Assembly (NCBI GenBank): GCA_023388315.1
Contig: JAEWGM010000023.1
Location: 1 to 23,573, forward strand
Source of the DNA: Bacteroidota bacterium
GTDB lineage: Bacteria > Bacteroidota > Bacteroidia > Bacteroidales > Dysgonomonadaceae
Length of the DNA stretch: 23,573 nt
Reading direction: 5' to 3'
Part shown: positions 15,812 through 23,319 of the stretch, piece after piece
Numbering within the stretch: position 1 is the first letter of the stretch
Layout: each line of letters opens with the position of its first letter
Notes under the pieces: generated by a model
The model's input: only the letters and a program-made list of their open reading frames with translations
What the model was told of the DNA's origin: nothing
The model's database searches: none
Position numbers and translations under genes: made by a program

Positions 15812-17644
15812 TTATTGCATTTTTTTTTCAATTTCTCCATCGGTCAACACGCGCAGCACCACTTGTCCGTCGGGCGTGTGGTTGGGCGTTCTGCACGCAA
15901 GCAGTTGGCTTACAATTTGCAGCATTTCTTCTGCCGAAAGTGTTTTGCCATATGGTATGGAAGACAAATTTGCCAGCGACAATGCGATGGTTTCCTGAAT
16001 ATCCGATTTCACATCGCCGGCGGCTTTCATGCTTTTTTCAATCATTGTACGGATGAGCCGCGAGGGGTTGCTGTTCTCAATTTCCGAAGGAACGCCTTGC
16101 ACCGCGAAAGAATGGTTGCCCAAGTTGCTCAATTCAAAACCAAGCGCTTCCAAGTCTTCTTGAATGGAAGGCAGCACGGCAGCTTCGGCAGCCGATAGTT
16201 CCATCACTTCGGGAAAAAGCACACGCTGCGAAACGCCTTTTTTATTTTTTATCTGCTCCAAGTATTTATCGAAAAGGATGCGCACGTGCGCTTTGTGCTG
16301 ATCGATAATCATCAAACCCGATTTCACGGACGTGAGAATGTATTTCTGCTTATATTGATAATGCTCAGGAGCGTATATTTGTTCAGGTTCACCATCCGAT
16401 TTGGGTGTAGCAAAAAAATCGGATGATTGCTGATGCGGTGTGTGTTGAGTGACATTTTTTTCGTTTTCGAAACCACGATACAACTCCTGCCAATCGAAAC
16501 GGGGCGACGATTGCTTGTAGGTGTCGTGCGACGATGTGCGGAACGGATTGTACGCGGGATCGACACTTACCTTCGGCATCTGCGCGGGGCGCGAAGGATC
16601 GAAAATGGGGATATCGGGCGCGTCGGCCGTGTCAAAATCGATGCTGGGCACGGCGTTGAATTTGCCCAACGCTTCCTTTACCGTTACCATGAGAATTTGC
16701 CAGAACGTTTGCTCGTTCTCAAATTTCACCTCGGTTTTTGTGGGATGAATATTCACATCAATGGAATTGGCATCCACCTCAAAATAAATGAAATAAGCGG
16801 GGTTTTCGCCCGCTGCGATGAGCGGTTCAAAAGCGGTGGTTACCGCTCGGTGGAAATACGGATGGCGAATGTAACGGTTGTTGACGAAAAAGAATTGACT
16901 GGCACGCCCTTTTTTCGCGAATTCGGGCCGCGAAACATATCCGTAGATTCTGCCTAACGATGTTTCTTCGCTCAACTCAATCAGTTGTTGGTGAATGTTT
17001 TTGCCTTGCAATTGCACAATGCGTTGCTTGAGACCCGTTTTGGGCAAATGCAGGGTTTGCACGTCGTTTTCGATGAGAGTGAATTCAATATCGGGATGCA
17101 CCAGCGCGATACGTTCTATTTCCGTGAAAATATTACGGCGCTCGGTTTCGTTTGATTTCAAAAATTTTCTACGCGCGGGAACATTAAAGAATATATTTTT
17201 TACAGAAATAGTAGTTCCCACGGCACTCGCGATGGGTTCTTGCTTCTCCACACGAGAACCGGAAATGACCAATAACGTGCCAATTTCGTCTTCTTCGCGA
17301 CACGATTTCACTTCCAGTTGGGCAATGGCGGCAATGGAAGGCAGGGCTTCGCCACGGAACCCCATTGTGGTGAGCGCGAACAAATCGTCGGCATTTTTTA
17401 TTTTGGATGTAGCGTGCCTCTCAAACGCCATGCGCGCATCGGTTGCCGACATCCCTTTTCCGTCGTCAATAACTTGAATAAGGGTTCGCCCGGCATCTTT
17501 TATAACAATTTGAATGTGCGTGGCGCCCGCGTCGAGAGAGTTTTCCACCAATTCCTTCACCACCGAGGCCGGCCGTTGTATCACTTCGCCGGCGGCGATT
17601 TGGTTGGCAATGGAATCGGGTAAAAGATGAATGATATCCGGCAT
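15812..17644 (-). CDS. mutL: DNA mismatch repair protein MutL
   Basis: The 610-residue protein couples MutS mismatch recognition to strand removal. The N-terminal GHKL ATPase is intact: ELVENSLDAGAT with Glu31 and Asn35, DDGKGM (60-65) and GFRGEAL (95-101), followed by the transducer domain with NVPARRKFLKS. A variable linker (about 335-425) leads to the C-terminal dimerisation domain. In MutL endonucleases this domain carries DQHA(x2)E(x4)E. Here it reads DQHKAHVRILFD (448-459), so the first Glu is Val and the last is Asp, and the usual C-terminal CPHGRP is not recognisable. Nicking activity may therefore be absent or altered. Its start lies 18 bases after the stop of the small anchored protein, which suggests co-transcription. 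Confidence 0.96.
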   Translation of the reverse strand: MPDIIHLLPDSIANQIAAGEVIQRPASVVKELVENSLDAGATHIQIVIKDAGRTLIQVIDDGKGMSATDARMAFERHATSKIKNADDLFALTTMGFRGEALPSIAAIAQLEVKSCREEDEIGTLLVISGSRVEKQEPIASAVGTTISVKNIFFNVPARRKFLKSNETERRNIFTEIERIALVHPDIEFTLIENDVQTLHLPKTGLKQRIVQLQGKNIHQQLIELSEETSLGRIYGYVSRPEFAKKGRASQFFFVNNRYIRHPYFHRAVTTAFEPLIAAGENPAYFIYFEVDANSIDVNIHPTKTEVKFENEQTFWQILMVTVKEALGKFNAVPSIDFDTADAPDIPIFDPSRPAQMPKVSVDPAYNPFRTSSHDTYKQSSPRFDWQELYRGFENEKNVTQHTPHQQSSDFFATPKSDGEPEQIYAPEHYQYKQKYILTSVKSGLMIIDQHKAHVRILFDKYLEQIKNKKGVSQRVLFPEVMELSAAEAAVLPSIQEDLEALGFELSNLGNHSFAVQGVPSEIENSNPSRLIRTMIEKSMKAAGDVKSDIQETIALSLANLSSIPYGKTLSAEEMLQIVSQLLACRTPNHTPDGQVVLRVLTDGEIEKKMQ

Positions 17645-17662
17645 AGAAAACGTTTCTGCGGT

Positions 17663-17986
17663 TTAGCGAAGTATCCAAAAATAGAGAATTGCCACTAAAA
17701 TCAAAAGAATGATGTAAAGAAGCCCGTTGTTGGCGAAAAAAGGCTTCTGCCCGGCTTCTTCCCTATCTTTTCTTTTCTTCAAGAATTTGGTTTGATCGAT
17801 AAATTCTCGTTTAAATTCTCGTTGTGGGGGAAGTTCCTCCTGAGGAAGAACGCCCATTTCTCTTTTTATTTCGGCAATTCGCTTGTTCAACCTTTCCTGA
17901 CGCGCTTCTTCTTCGGGATTATAAAGAATGGGAGTATAATTGAATTTGCGAGGTTTTCTGTTATTATAGAAAAAAAAGATGCCCAT
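17663..17986 (-). CDS. Small C-terminally anchored membrane protein, unknown function
   Basis: This 107-residue protein has an N-terminal region rich in Arg, Lys and Glu with helical, possibly coiled-coil character (about 25-75). It ends in a single hydrophobic helix (about 88-105) followed by one Arg, a tail-anchor arrangement. I recognise no named family. It lies between the OstA-like gene and mutL, 18 bases before mutL. GGAGG sits 5 bases before its ATG, another uncommon Shine-Dalgarno. A promoter box at 18019 to 18012 suggests it begins a transcript that includes mutL and the aldo/keto reductase. Confidence 0.75.
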   Translation of the reverse strand: MGIFFFYNNRKPRKFNYTPILYNPEEEARQERLNKRIAEIKREMGVLPQEELPPQREFKREFIDQTKFLKKRKDREEAGQKPFFANNGLLYIILLILVAILYFWILR

Positions 17987-18011
17987 AATGCCTCCGTTTT
18001 TTTAGTGTTTA

Positions 18012-18019
18012 CAAATGTA
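18012..18019 (-). promoter_or_regulatory. -7 promoter box for the small anchored protein and mutL
   Basis: TACATTTG on the minus strand (18019 to 18012) matches TAnnTTTG, with the start codon 26 bases downstream. No TTTG lies at the ideal distance, so strength is uncertain. Confidence 0.45.
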
Positions 18020-18090
18020 GGAAAGAATTTGCAATTTTCATAATGCAAATTTATCAGCCGATAACGCGCAGTGAATCAACTAAGTTGCTT

Positions 18091-19707
18091 TTACTCTCTG
18101 ATAAAACGCCGTGGCTGCTGCACTTGGCTTTCCGCCGCGCGGCGCTCGTTGGGGCGGAAAATATCGCGAGAGTGAGCGGGGCGCAGGTAATCGAGCCACA
18201 CAAAGCCTTTCAAGCGCATATCTTCGGGGTTGAGCTGTGGGAGTGGCGTGGTAACCGCTTGTGTGGACGACCAAAGTTTGAGTTTTTGTATTTTCTCATC
18301 GGCAATGTCCATCGATAAAAAGGCGCTTTCGGTTTTATTCAAGCCAATGATGGTACTGTCCTCTTCCACCAAATAATAAAGCGATTCGGCATTGCCTTCA
18401 ACCAGCACGTGATAAATTTCGCCTTCGCGGAAAAACGCCGTCATATCGCGCCCACTCACTTGGTTGTATTGTCCGTCTTGCCTACGGTCTTGAATGGCCA
18501 GCGCGTAATCTTTCACGTGCGCTTTATCCACCGTAGAATCATTGAGATACACATCAATTTGGTTGCCCAAAATTTGGTTGTTTTCGTTCCAGATGACGGG
18601 GTCGCCAATTAAATAGACAATGGAGTCTCGCGCGGAGTAATGCATGGAGTCGCAAATGCCTTGCACGTCGGATCGGTAAAAGCGCACATCGTAAAACGCC
18701 TTGATGTCTTTAAACGTAGAGTCGGTTAGCATAATAAGCGTATCGCCATGAACAAAGAGGCTGTCGCTTTGCGAATAATCAATGGCGTAAGCCGAATCGG
18801 TGGCGAGGCCATACTCGGTTTTTTCTTCGTAATAACCGTAATTTCCTCTTAGGATGGCTTTTCGCTCGGTATCTTCCAGCATCATATCGCCGAAAACTTC
18901 TCCAATGCCCGTATGGCGGTTGTAGAAAATGGTGTCACCGATGAGAATTTTAGTGCCGTCGTTGCTGTAAACTTCCGATCGGTCATAGAGCCGTGAGTCA
19001 TCGGTGATGGTGTTGTACCAGCCTTTGCTGGTGTGGATATATCCGCTGTCGGACACAATGGTGGACGGGCCCAAAATATCGGCGATTTTGGTATCGGTGT
19101 TGTACTTTAGCGTGTCGGCAAAAATGGTGTAGTCTTCGTTCACCAACTTCACGCTGTCACTAAAAAGGGCGTCTTTGGTATCGGGTTCGTATTGTCCCCA
19201 AAACGAAGTCAGTTCATTTTCATCGTCCACCAGCATTCCGCCATCAAAATAGTAGCCCAGATTGGCGGCGCGGTCGTAATTTAAACTGTCGGTAAAGAGC
19301 GTTACGTTTCGGTCTTCCATGCGTACATTATCGCGCAGGCGCGCCAAACGTATATTGCCATCGTAATGCAAATAATCGCCATACACAAAAATGGTGTCGC
19401 CCTGCTCCATTCGCACGTTGCTGAAAGCCTCAAACGAGTTGGTTTGTTCATACAAGTAAGCGCTGTCGCAATACATATACGCTCCTTCGTGAAAAAAGAT
19501 GACGTTGTCTGTGAGGATTTGGGCGTCTATGTTTTCGCGTTTGCTCCATAAATCGGCTTGCCTCAGCTCAATAATTTTCACATTGGGGGTTACCGGCGGT
19601 TGTGGTGGCGGTTGTTGCGCTTTGGCCGATAACATTATGGCAAAAAGCACGCCCAAAAAGAGCATGCCTGAATGTATTGACCTGAAAGCCGATGTTGTTT
19701 TTTTCAT
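18091..19707 (-). CDS. OstA-like (LptA/LptD-domain) outer-membrane biogenesis protein
   Basis: This is a 538-residue secreted protein with a signal peptide (about 1-30, ending AKAQ). The body is built of repeated short beta strands with the D(S/T)..Y / GDTIF / A.L.DNV pattern of the OstA beta-jellyroll. In LptA, and in the periplasmic part of LptD, this fold carries lipopolysaccharide across the periplasm. The Pro/Gln-rich stretch after the signal and an Arg-rich C-terminus flank it. It is longer than LptA and lacks the LptD barrel, as is usual for the Bacteroidetes OstA-like proteins. It lies 179 bases after the SurA-like gene, so folding and LPS transport functions are grouped. Direct LPS binding is inferred. 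Confidence 0.85.
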   Translation of the reverse strand: MKKTTSAFRSIHSGMLFLGVLFAIMLSAKAQQPPPQPPVTPNVKIIELRQADLWSKRENIDAQILTDNVIFFHEGAYMYCDSAYLYEQTNSFEAFSNVRMEQGDTIFVYGDYLHYDGNIRLARLRDNVRMEDRNVTLFTDSLNYDRAANLGYYFDGGMLVDDENELTSFWGQYEPDTKDALFSDSVKLVNEDYTIFADTLKYNTDTKIADILGPSTIVSDSGYIHTSKGWYNTITDDSRLYDRSEVYSNDGTKILIGDTIFYNRHTGIGEVFGDMMLEDTERKAILRGNYGYYEEKTEYGLATDSAYAIDYSQSDSLFVHGDTLIMLTDSTFKDIKAFYDVRFYRSDVQGICDSMHYSARDSIVYLIGDPVIWNENNQILGNQIDVYLNDSTVDKAHVKDYALAIQDRRQDGQYNQVSGRDMTAFFREGEIYHVLVEGNAESLYYLVEEDSTIIGLNKTESAFLSMDIADEKIQKLKLWSSTQAVTTPLPQLNPEDMRLKGFVWLDYLRPAHSRDIFRPNERRAAESQVQQPRRFIRE

Positions 19708-19745
19708 TCGTGGAGGTTTAATCTTTTTGGGTTAGATTGGATACA

Positions 19746-19884
19746 GATTGAATGAGATTGAATGAGATTGAATGAGATTGATGAGAGATTGATGAGAGAT
19801 TGATGAGAGATTGAAAGGGGTTGCACGTTCATCAATCTTTCTCAATCTTCTTTCCATCCATCTTCCATCCATCTTCCATCCATT
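19746..19884. repeat. Two short tandem-repeat blocks between the SurA-like and OstA-like genes
   Basis: Block one has GATTGAATGA three times (19746-19775), then GATTGATGAGA three times (19776-19808) and a partial unit. Block two has TTCCATCCATC twice plus TTCCATCCATT (19852-19884), ending just beside the SurA-like stop codon. Between them, ATCAATCTTTCTCAATC is roughly complementary to block one and could pair with it in RNA. Such perfect short units are prone to slippage. Confidence 0.85.
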
Positions 19885-19886
19885 TG

Positions 19887-21254
19887 TTACTTCACCCAGC
19901 CGGTGTATTTAAATTCGCAGCCTTGCCAACTAGGATCGATGCGAACGTAGGTTTGGTCTATTTTCTTTTGCAGCCAATTATCCATCAACTCTTGTCGCTT
20001 GGCGTTTTCGGCCATTTGTTTGATGATTTGATAATCGTTGTTGATATTGGCCGTATGGCCCTCGTTGCGGCTGGATATTTTCACAATGGCAGCTACTTGG
20101 CGCCCTTTCTCGTTAATCATAATAAACGGTTCCGATACTTCGCCCACTTTCATTTCTCCGGCCACTTTGGCAACGTCTTGGTTTAGTTCGTTTAGCGCGA
20201 AGCGGGGCGTTCCCGCGTTGTTGCTTCGAGGCGTAAAGTTCACCATAATTCCTTTATTGTTGCGCGTGTCTTTGTCGGCAGAGAAGAAGGTTGCCGCTTC
20301 GTCGAAAGTGAGTTTTTTGTCCATAATGCCGTTTCGCAGGGAATCTAATCGAACGAGTGCCGTGTCTAAGGATTCTTGCGGAACTCTGGGTTTCAATAAA
20401 ATATGCCGAAAATTGGCCATTTCACCCCGGCGCTCAATCAATTGAATAATGTGGAAGCCATATTCCGTTTCCACCACGTTGGATACTTTTTTGGGATCGT
20501 TCAAGGCGAACGCCACATTGGAGAATTCGGGAACAAAGCCGGAACGGCTCATAAAGCCAAGCTCACCGCCGCGCACACCCGATGGGTCTTCTGAATGCAG
20601 CAGCGCCAATGTTTGAAATTCTCTTTCACCGCTATTCACCTGATCGGTATATTCGCGCAGACGCGCCTTTACGGCATCAATTTCCGACATCGGGATTTCG
20701 GGTTCCACCGTCACAATTTGCACTTCCAGCGTGGTGGGAATAAACGGAAGGCTGTCTTGCGGCAAGGTGTTGTAGAATTTCCGAATTTCGGATGGCGTGA
20801 GATTTATCGTGCCAAAATGTTTTTGCTGCACGCCTTCTATGAGTTGTTTTTCGCGCAGTTGCTCGCGCAAATCTTCGCGTATGGCCGAGAGGGGCTTGCC
20901 GTAATACTCCTGCAACCGTTCGGCGGAGCCGGAAGAGGCGATGTATTCGTTCAGATAATATTCCACTTCGCGGGTTATTTGTGATTCCTGCACCTCGATG
21001 CTATCGAGTTTTGCCTGATCGAGAAATAATTTGTTCACCGCCATTTGTTCGGGAATAAAACAATACGGGTCGCCCTCAATGCGCTGGTTTTGCAGCAGCA
21101 ATTCTTTGCGGTATTCTTCCACTTCCGATTTAAGGATGGCTTCATCGCCCACCACCCACACAATCTCGTCAATTATATTGTTTTGCGAAACAATATTTTG
21201 AGCAAATGCCGGCAGGAGGGCGAGCAGAAAAAATATTTTTATTGAAAATTTCAT
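19887..21254 (-). CDS. SurA-like periplasmic chaperone with two parvulin PPIase domains
   Basis: This is a 455-residue secreted protein with a signal peptide (1-18, PAFA/QN). The helical SurA-N-type region (about 25-150) includes the VVGDEAILKSEV segment that opens these proteins. The first parvulin domain covers about 176-275 (EVQIVTV, LGFMSRSGFVPEF, GFHIIQL). The second, more divergent, covers about 282-390, starting FRHILLKP. The architecture matches E. coli SurA, which escorts outer-membrane beta-barrel proteins through the periplasm and isomerises prolyl bonds. It is the first gene of the leftward cluster, upstream of the OstA-like gene, as expected for envelope assembly. No consensus promoter is evident; TACTTTTA near 21290 is one base off. 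Confidence 0.92.
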   Translation of the reverse strand: MKFSIKIFFLLALLPAFAQNIVSQNNIIDEIVWVVGDEAILKSEVEEYRKELLLQNQRIEGDPYCFIPEQMAVNKLFLDQAKLDSIEVQESQITREVEYYLNEYIASSGSAERLQEYYGKPLSAIREDLREQLREKQLIEGVQQKHFGTINLTPSEIRKFYNTLPQDSLPFIPTTLEVQIVTVEPEIPMSEIDAVKARLREYTDQVNSGEREFQTLALLHSEDPSGVRGGELGFMSRSGFVPEFSNVAFALNDPKKVSNVVETEYGFHIIQLIERRGEMANFRHILLKPRVPQESLDTALVRLDSLRNGIMDKKLTFDEAATFFSADKDTRNNKGIMVNFTPRSNNAGTPRFALNELNQDVAKVAGEMKVGEVSEPFIMINEKGRQVAAIVKISSRNEGHTANINNDYQIIKQMAENAKRQELMDNWLQKKIDQTYVRIDPSWQGCEFKYTGWVK

Positions 21255-21734
21255 TTTTTGTTTTTAATTTAAAAATATCGTGGCGTAAAAGTAGTAATAT
21301 TATGCATATAAGCCAACCCATAGCGTATTAAAAGATATGAAAACGGGCGCGGGCGGGGCAAAACCCGCGTAATGGCGATGAACCCCCCCCTATGCACGCC
21401 AAAACTCGCGAAAGCACGGTAAAACTTGCTAAAACCTTACAAAAAGATAGCATATCCACGGGTCATGGTTCGATTTCCACGGCAGAAAATGAAATTTCAC
21501 GGGTATGAGTTCCATTTCCATGACAAAAAGTCACAAAGTCACGGTAAAAGTCGAATTTCCACGGTAGAAAATGGAAAAGTCACGGTAAAAGATGGTTTTT
21601 CCTCTATAAAAATTGGATTTCCACAGAAAAAAACACCAAATCTTCGGTTAAACACAAAAAACTTTTGTGTTTATGGTGTATATTCCAAATAATTTACTTT
21701 ATTCGCGGTTGTGAATTTTAAATCCGTTGAAATT
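21255..21734. other. 480-base gene-free region between the SurA-like gene and the helical protein
   Basis: This divergent intergenic region holds a GC-rich inverted repeat CGCGGG/CCCGCG (21348-21353, 21364-21369), a run of eight C near 21386-21393 and a degenerate 21-base tandem repeat (21451-21634). A possible rightward promoter is TTTG, 22 bases, TAATTTAC about 40 bases before ATG 21735, but its last base is off consensus. An open frame across the repeat (21426-21692) has repeat-driven composition and I do not call it a gene. Confidence 0.6.
21451..21634. repeat. Degenerate 20-21-bp tandem repeat, about eight units
   Basis: Successive units starting at 21473, 21494, 21514, 21535, 21555, 21576, 21597 and 21618 share the pattern (a)TTTCCACGGtAgAAAAtgg. 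Two recurrent variants are seen: ATTTCCACGG and AAAGTCACGG. Units are 20 or 21 bases. A more decayed copy precedes them at about 21451, and GCACGGTAAAA near 21414 may be another. There are no spacers, so it is not a CRISPR array. Confidence 0.75.
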
Positions 21735-22391
21735 ATGGCAAAAAAAGCAGGAAAAACATTGATTAAGTTGCTTCAAGACGCGGACGTGGCACTAACGAAC
21801 GCCGAAGCAAACCCCGAAATTAAAGCAGCGCTGGAAACCGTTTCTTACGGCGCCGAAAAAATTGCCGAAGGCAAGGCTTTGCGGCAAAAAGTGGCAGACC
21901 AGTTGAACACGCAACTGAAAGAATTTGTGGAAAGCACCGATGCATCGGTGAAGTTTAAGGCGGCCGTGCAGGCTGTGAAAGACGTGTACCCCGGACACAG
22001 GAAAAGGGCCAAACTGGCTTTTGAAGATGACCCCACGGCTTTGTATGACCTGGCTTTGCTGGGCAAGCAATCGAAAATTACCTCCGTGTGGGTAGATATG
22101 GTAAACAAGTTTTACGAAACGCTTTTGGGCAACGAGGCTTACCTGGCAACCATTGCCACCATGGGCGTTACCCAAGAAGATTTGGCGGCGGGGCAGGCGC
22201 TGATTGCCCCGCTGAACGAGGCTTACACGGTAGTTGTGCGCGAGAAAGGGGAATCGGAAGAGGCCACGCGCGTGAAAGAGCAAGCCGCCCGGGATTTGGA
22301 ATTGTATATGAACCGGTTTTGGAAGGCGGCGCGCATTGCGCTGGAAGATAAACCGCAGTTGATGGAGAGCTTGAAGAAGATGGTGAGGTGA
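21735..22391 (+). CDS. Hypothetical helical protein
   Basis: The 218-residue protein has no signal peptide or membrane segment and its composition is Ala-, Glu- and Lys-rich, predicting an almost all-helical cytoplasmic protein. There are no Cys residues and no catalytic motif that I recognise. I choose ATG 21735 (MAKKAGKTL). The frame is open to 21711, but the short N-terminal extension is AT-rich and unlike the rest. Codon use in the body is like that of the housekeeping genes, which argues for a real gene. A long open frame on the opposite strand (21792-22454) is its shadow. It is a single gene followed at once by palindromic and cassette-like sequence. Function unknown. Confidence 0.72.
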   Translation: MAKKAGKTLIKLLQDADVALTNAEANPEIKAALETVSYGAEKIAEGKALRQKVADQLNTQLKEFVESTDASVKFKAAVQAVKDVYPGHRKRAKLAFEDDPTALYDLALLGKQSKITSVWVDMVNKFYETLLGNEAYLATIATMGVTQEDLAAGQALIAPLNEAYTVVVREKGESEEATRVKEQAARDLELYMNRFWKAARIALEDKPQLMESLKKMVR

Positions 22392-22408
22392 CGAAACTGT
22401 TGGCGGGA

Positions 22409-22438
22409 GGCACAAGTTGCAAGTTGCCAACTTGTGCC
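22409..22438. repeat. Perfect palindrome with 11-bp arms
   Basis: GGCACAAGTTG (22409-22419) and CAACTTGTGCC (22428-22438) are exact inverse complements with an 8-base loop that itself repeats CAAGTTG. It starts 18 bases after a stop codon. No T run follows on the plus strand, so a rho-independent terminator is not well supported. It resembles a dispersed extragenic palindrome. Confidence 0.85.
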
Positions 22439-22578
22439 AGTGGGGGGAATCCAATAAATACCGGTACTTAAAAGAACTTTCGCAAACAACCCCTATTATG
22501 GATGGTTATACGAATGTTATAAGTTATATATTTACGAATGTTTTATGTTTGTTACGTAAATAAGATGTTGGCGGTCAT

Positions 22579-22610
22579 TTTGGGACAGACCACCGCTACA
22601 AGTAAATTTG
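22579..22610 (+). promoter_or_regulatory. Promoter inside the cassette-like unit
   Basis: TTTG (22579-22582), 20 bases, TAAATTTG (22603-22610) fits the Bacteroidetes promoter well. Transcription would start near 22617, leaving a leader of about 15 bases before ATG 22632. The gene would therefore not depend on an external integron promoter. Confidence 0.65.
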
Positions 22611-22631
22611 AAACAGTAAAAAATAAAAGCG

Positions 22632-23312
22632 ATGAAAAATCTAATTTTATCAATTATGACTTTAGCGTTACTTTTTTCAGGTTGTAGAAAAGATGACGAC
22701 CTAACACCACAGAGCGACTGTGAATTTATAGACTTTAAATACTATAACGGGACGCAAGACAATTTAGGCGAAATGTCCAATAACTACATTTTGGTTGGTG
22801 TTGACACAACTTATAGCGACAGTCAAATTCAAAATTTCATTTCAACTGTAAGCTATCTTGACCAAAACTACACTTATACAATTCACACGATAGGACAATA
22901 CAAATTTAAAGAGATTCCAGTAAGACTTAAATCTTCTAAGAACTGCGGACAAATCGCCCACATAATTACCGAATTAGAAAAAAATGCAATTGTTTCTTAT
23001 GCTCATTACACAATGAAAACAGACAACTGCACTAATTTAATTGGGGAGCAGATAGGTGATTTGTGCATAAACAGCTACGGAAGTAATTTTTCTGTAAAAG
23101 TATTTGATGAAAATGACTTGACAGACTTAAACCAAAAAATTGCAGAGACAAATACTGAATTAGTAAAGCAAAACGAGTTTATGCCAAAATGGTTTGAATT
23201 GAGAGCAACAAAAAACTCCAATGGAGATGCTTTAAAAATGGCAAACTATTTCTATGAAACAGGACTTTTTGAACACAGTGAACCCGGAATTTCTAAATAT
23301 GCAGTGGAATGA
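22632..23312 (+). CDS. Lipoprotein resembling an isolated subtilase (S8) prodomain
   Basis: The 226-residue protein has a type II signal peptide: Lys-Asn start, hydrophobic 4-16 and lipobox LFSGC with Cys18. The acidic KDDD after Cys18 may influence its sorting. The C-terminal 70 residues (DLNQKIAETN, then FELRATKNSNGDALKMANYFYETGLFEHSEPG) look like the end of the N-terminal prodomain that precedes the protease in Bacteroidetes S8 peptidases, where ALxMAN.FYETGLFE.AEP is characteristic. Here the protein stops at that point with no catalytic domain. Subtilase prodomains are chaperones and inhibitors, so a membrane-anchored protease inhibitor is a reasonable guess, but not shown. Base composition is clearly more AT-rich than the neighbouring helical-protein gene, consistent with separate origin. 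The gene fills the cassette-like unit. Confidence 0.75.
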   Translation: MKNLILSIMTLALLFSGCRKDDDLTPQSDCEFIDFKYYNGTQDNLGEMSNNYILVGVDTTYSDSQIQNFISTVSYLDQNYTYTIHTIGQYKFKEIPVRLKSSKNCGQIAHIITELEKNAIVSYAHYTMKTDNCTNLIGEQIGDLCINSYGSNFSVKVFDENDLTDLNQKIAETNTELVKQNEFMPKWFELRATKNSNGDALKMANYFYETGLFEHSEPGISKYAVE

Positions 23313-23319
23313 AAAACGA

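Noticed and set aside
21348..21369. GC-rich hairpin CGCGGG/CCCGCG upstream of the SurA-like gene
   Set aside because: There is no adjacent T run and no gene end next to it. It could be structural, but nothing links it to a function.
21451..21634. Possible CRISPR array
   Set aside because: Units follow each other directly and are degenerate. There are no unique spacers between conserved repeats and no cas genes.
21426..21692. 88-residue frame across the 21-base repeats with a seven-residue periodicity
   Set aside because: The periodicity follows from the DNA repeat, units of 20 bases break the register, and composition is not protein-like. A repeat-encoded peptide cannot be fully excluded.
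21792..22454. 220-residue open frame on the minus strand opposite the helical-protein gene
   Set aside because: Its translation is rich in His, Cys, Pro and Arg with no fold-like pattern. It looks like a shadow of the plus-strand gene, whose Ala/Glu/Lys composition is that of a normal soluble protein.
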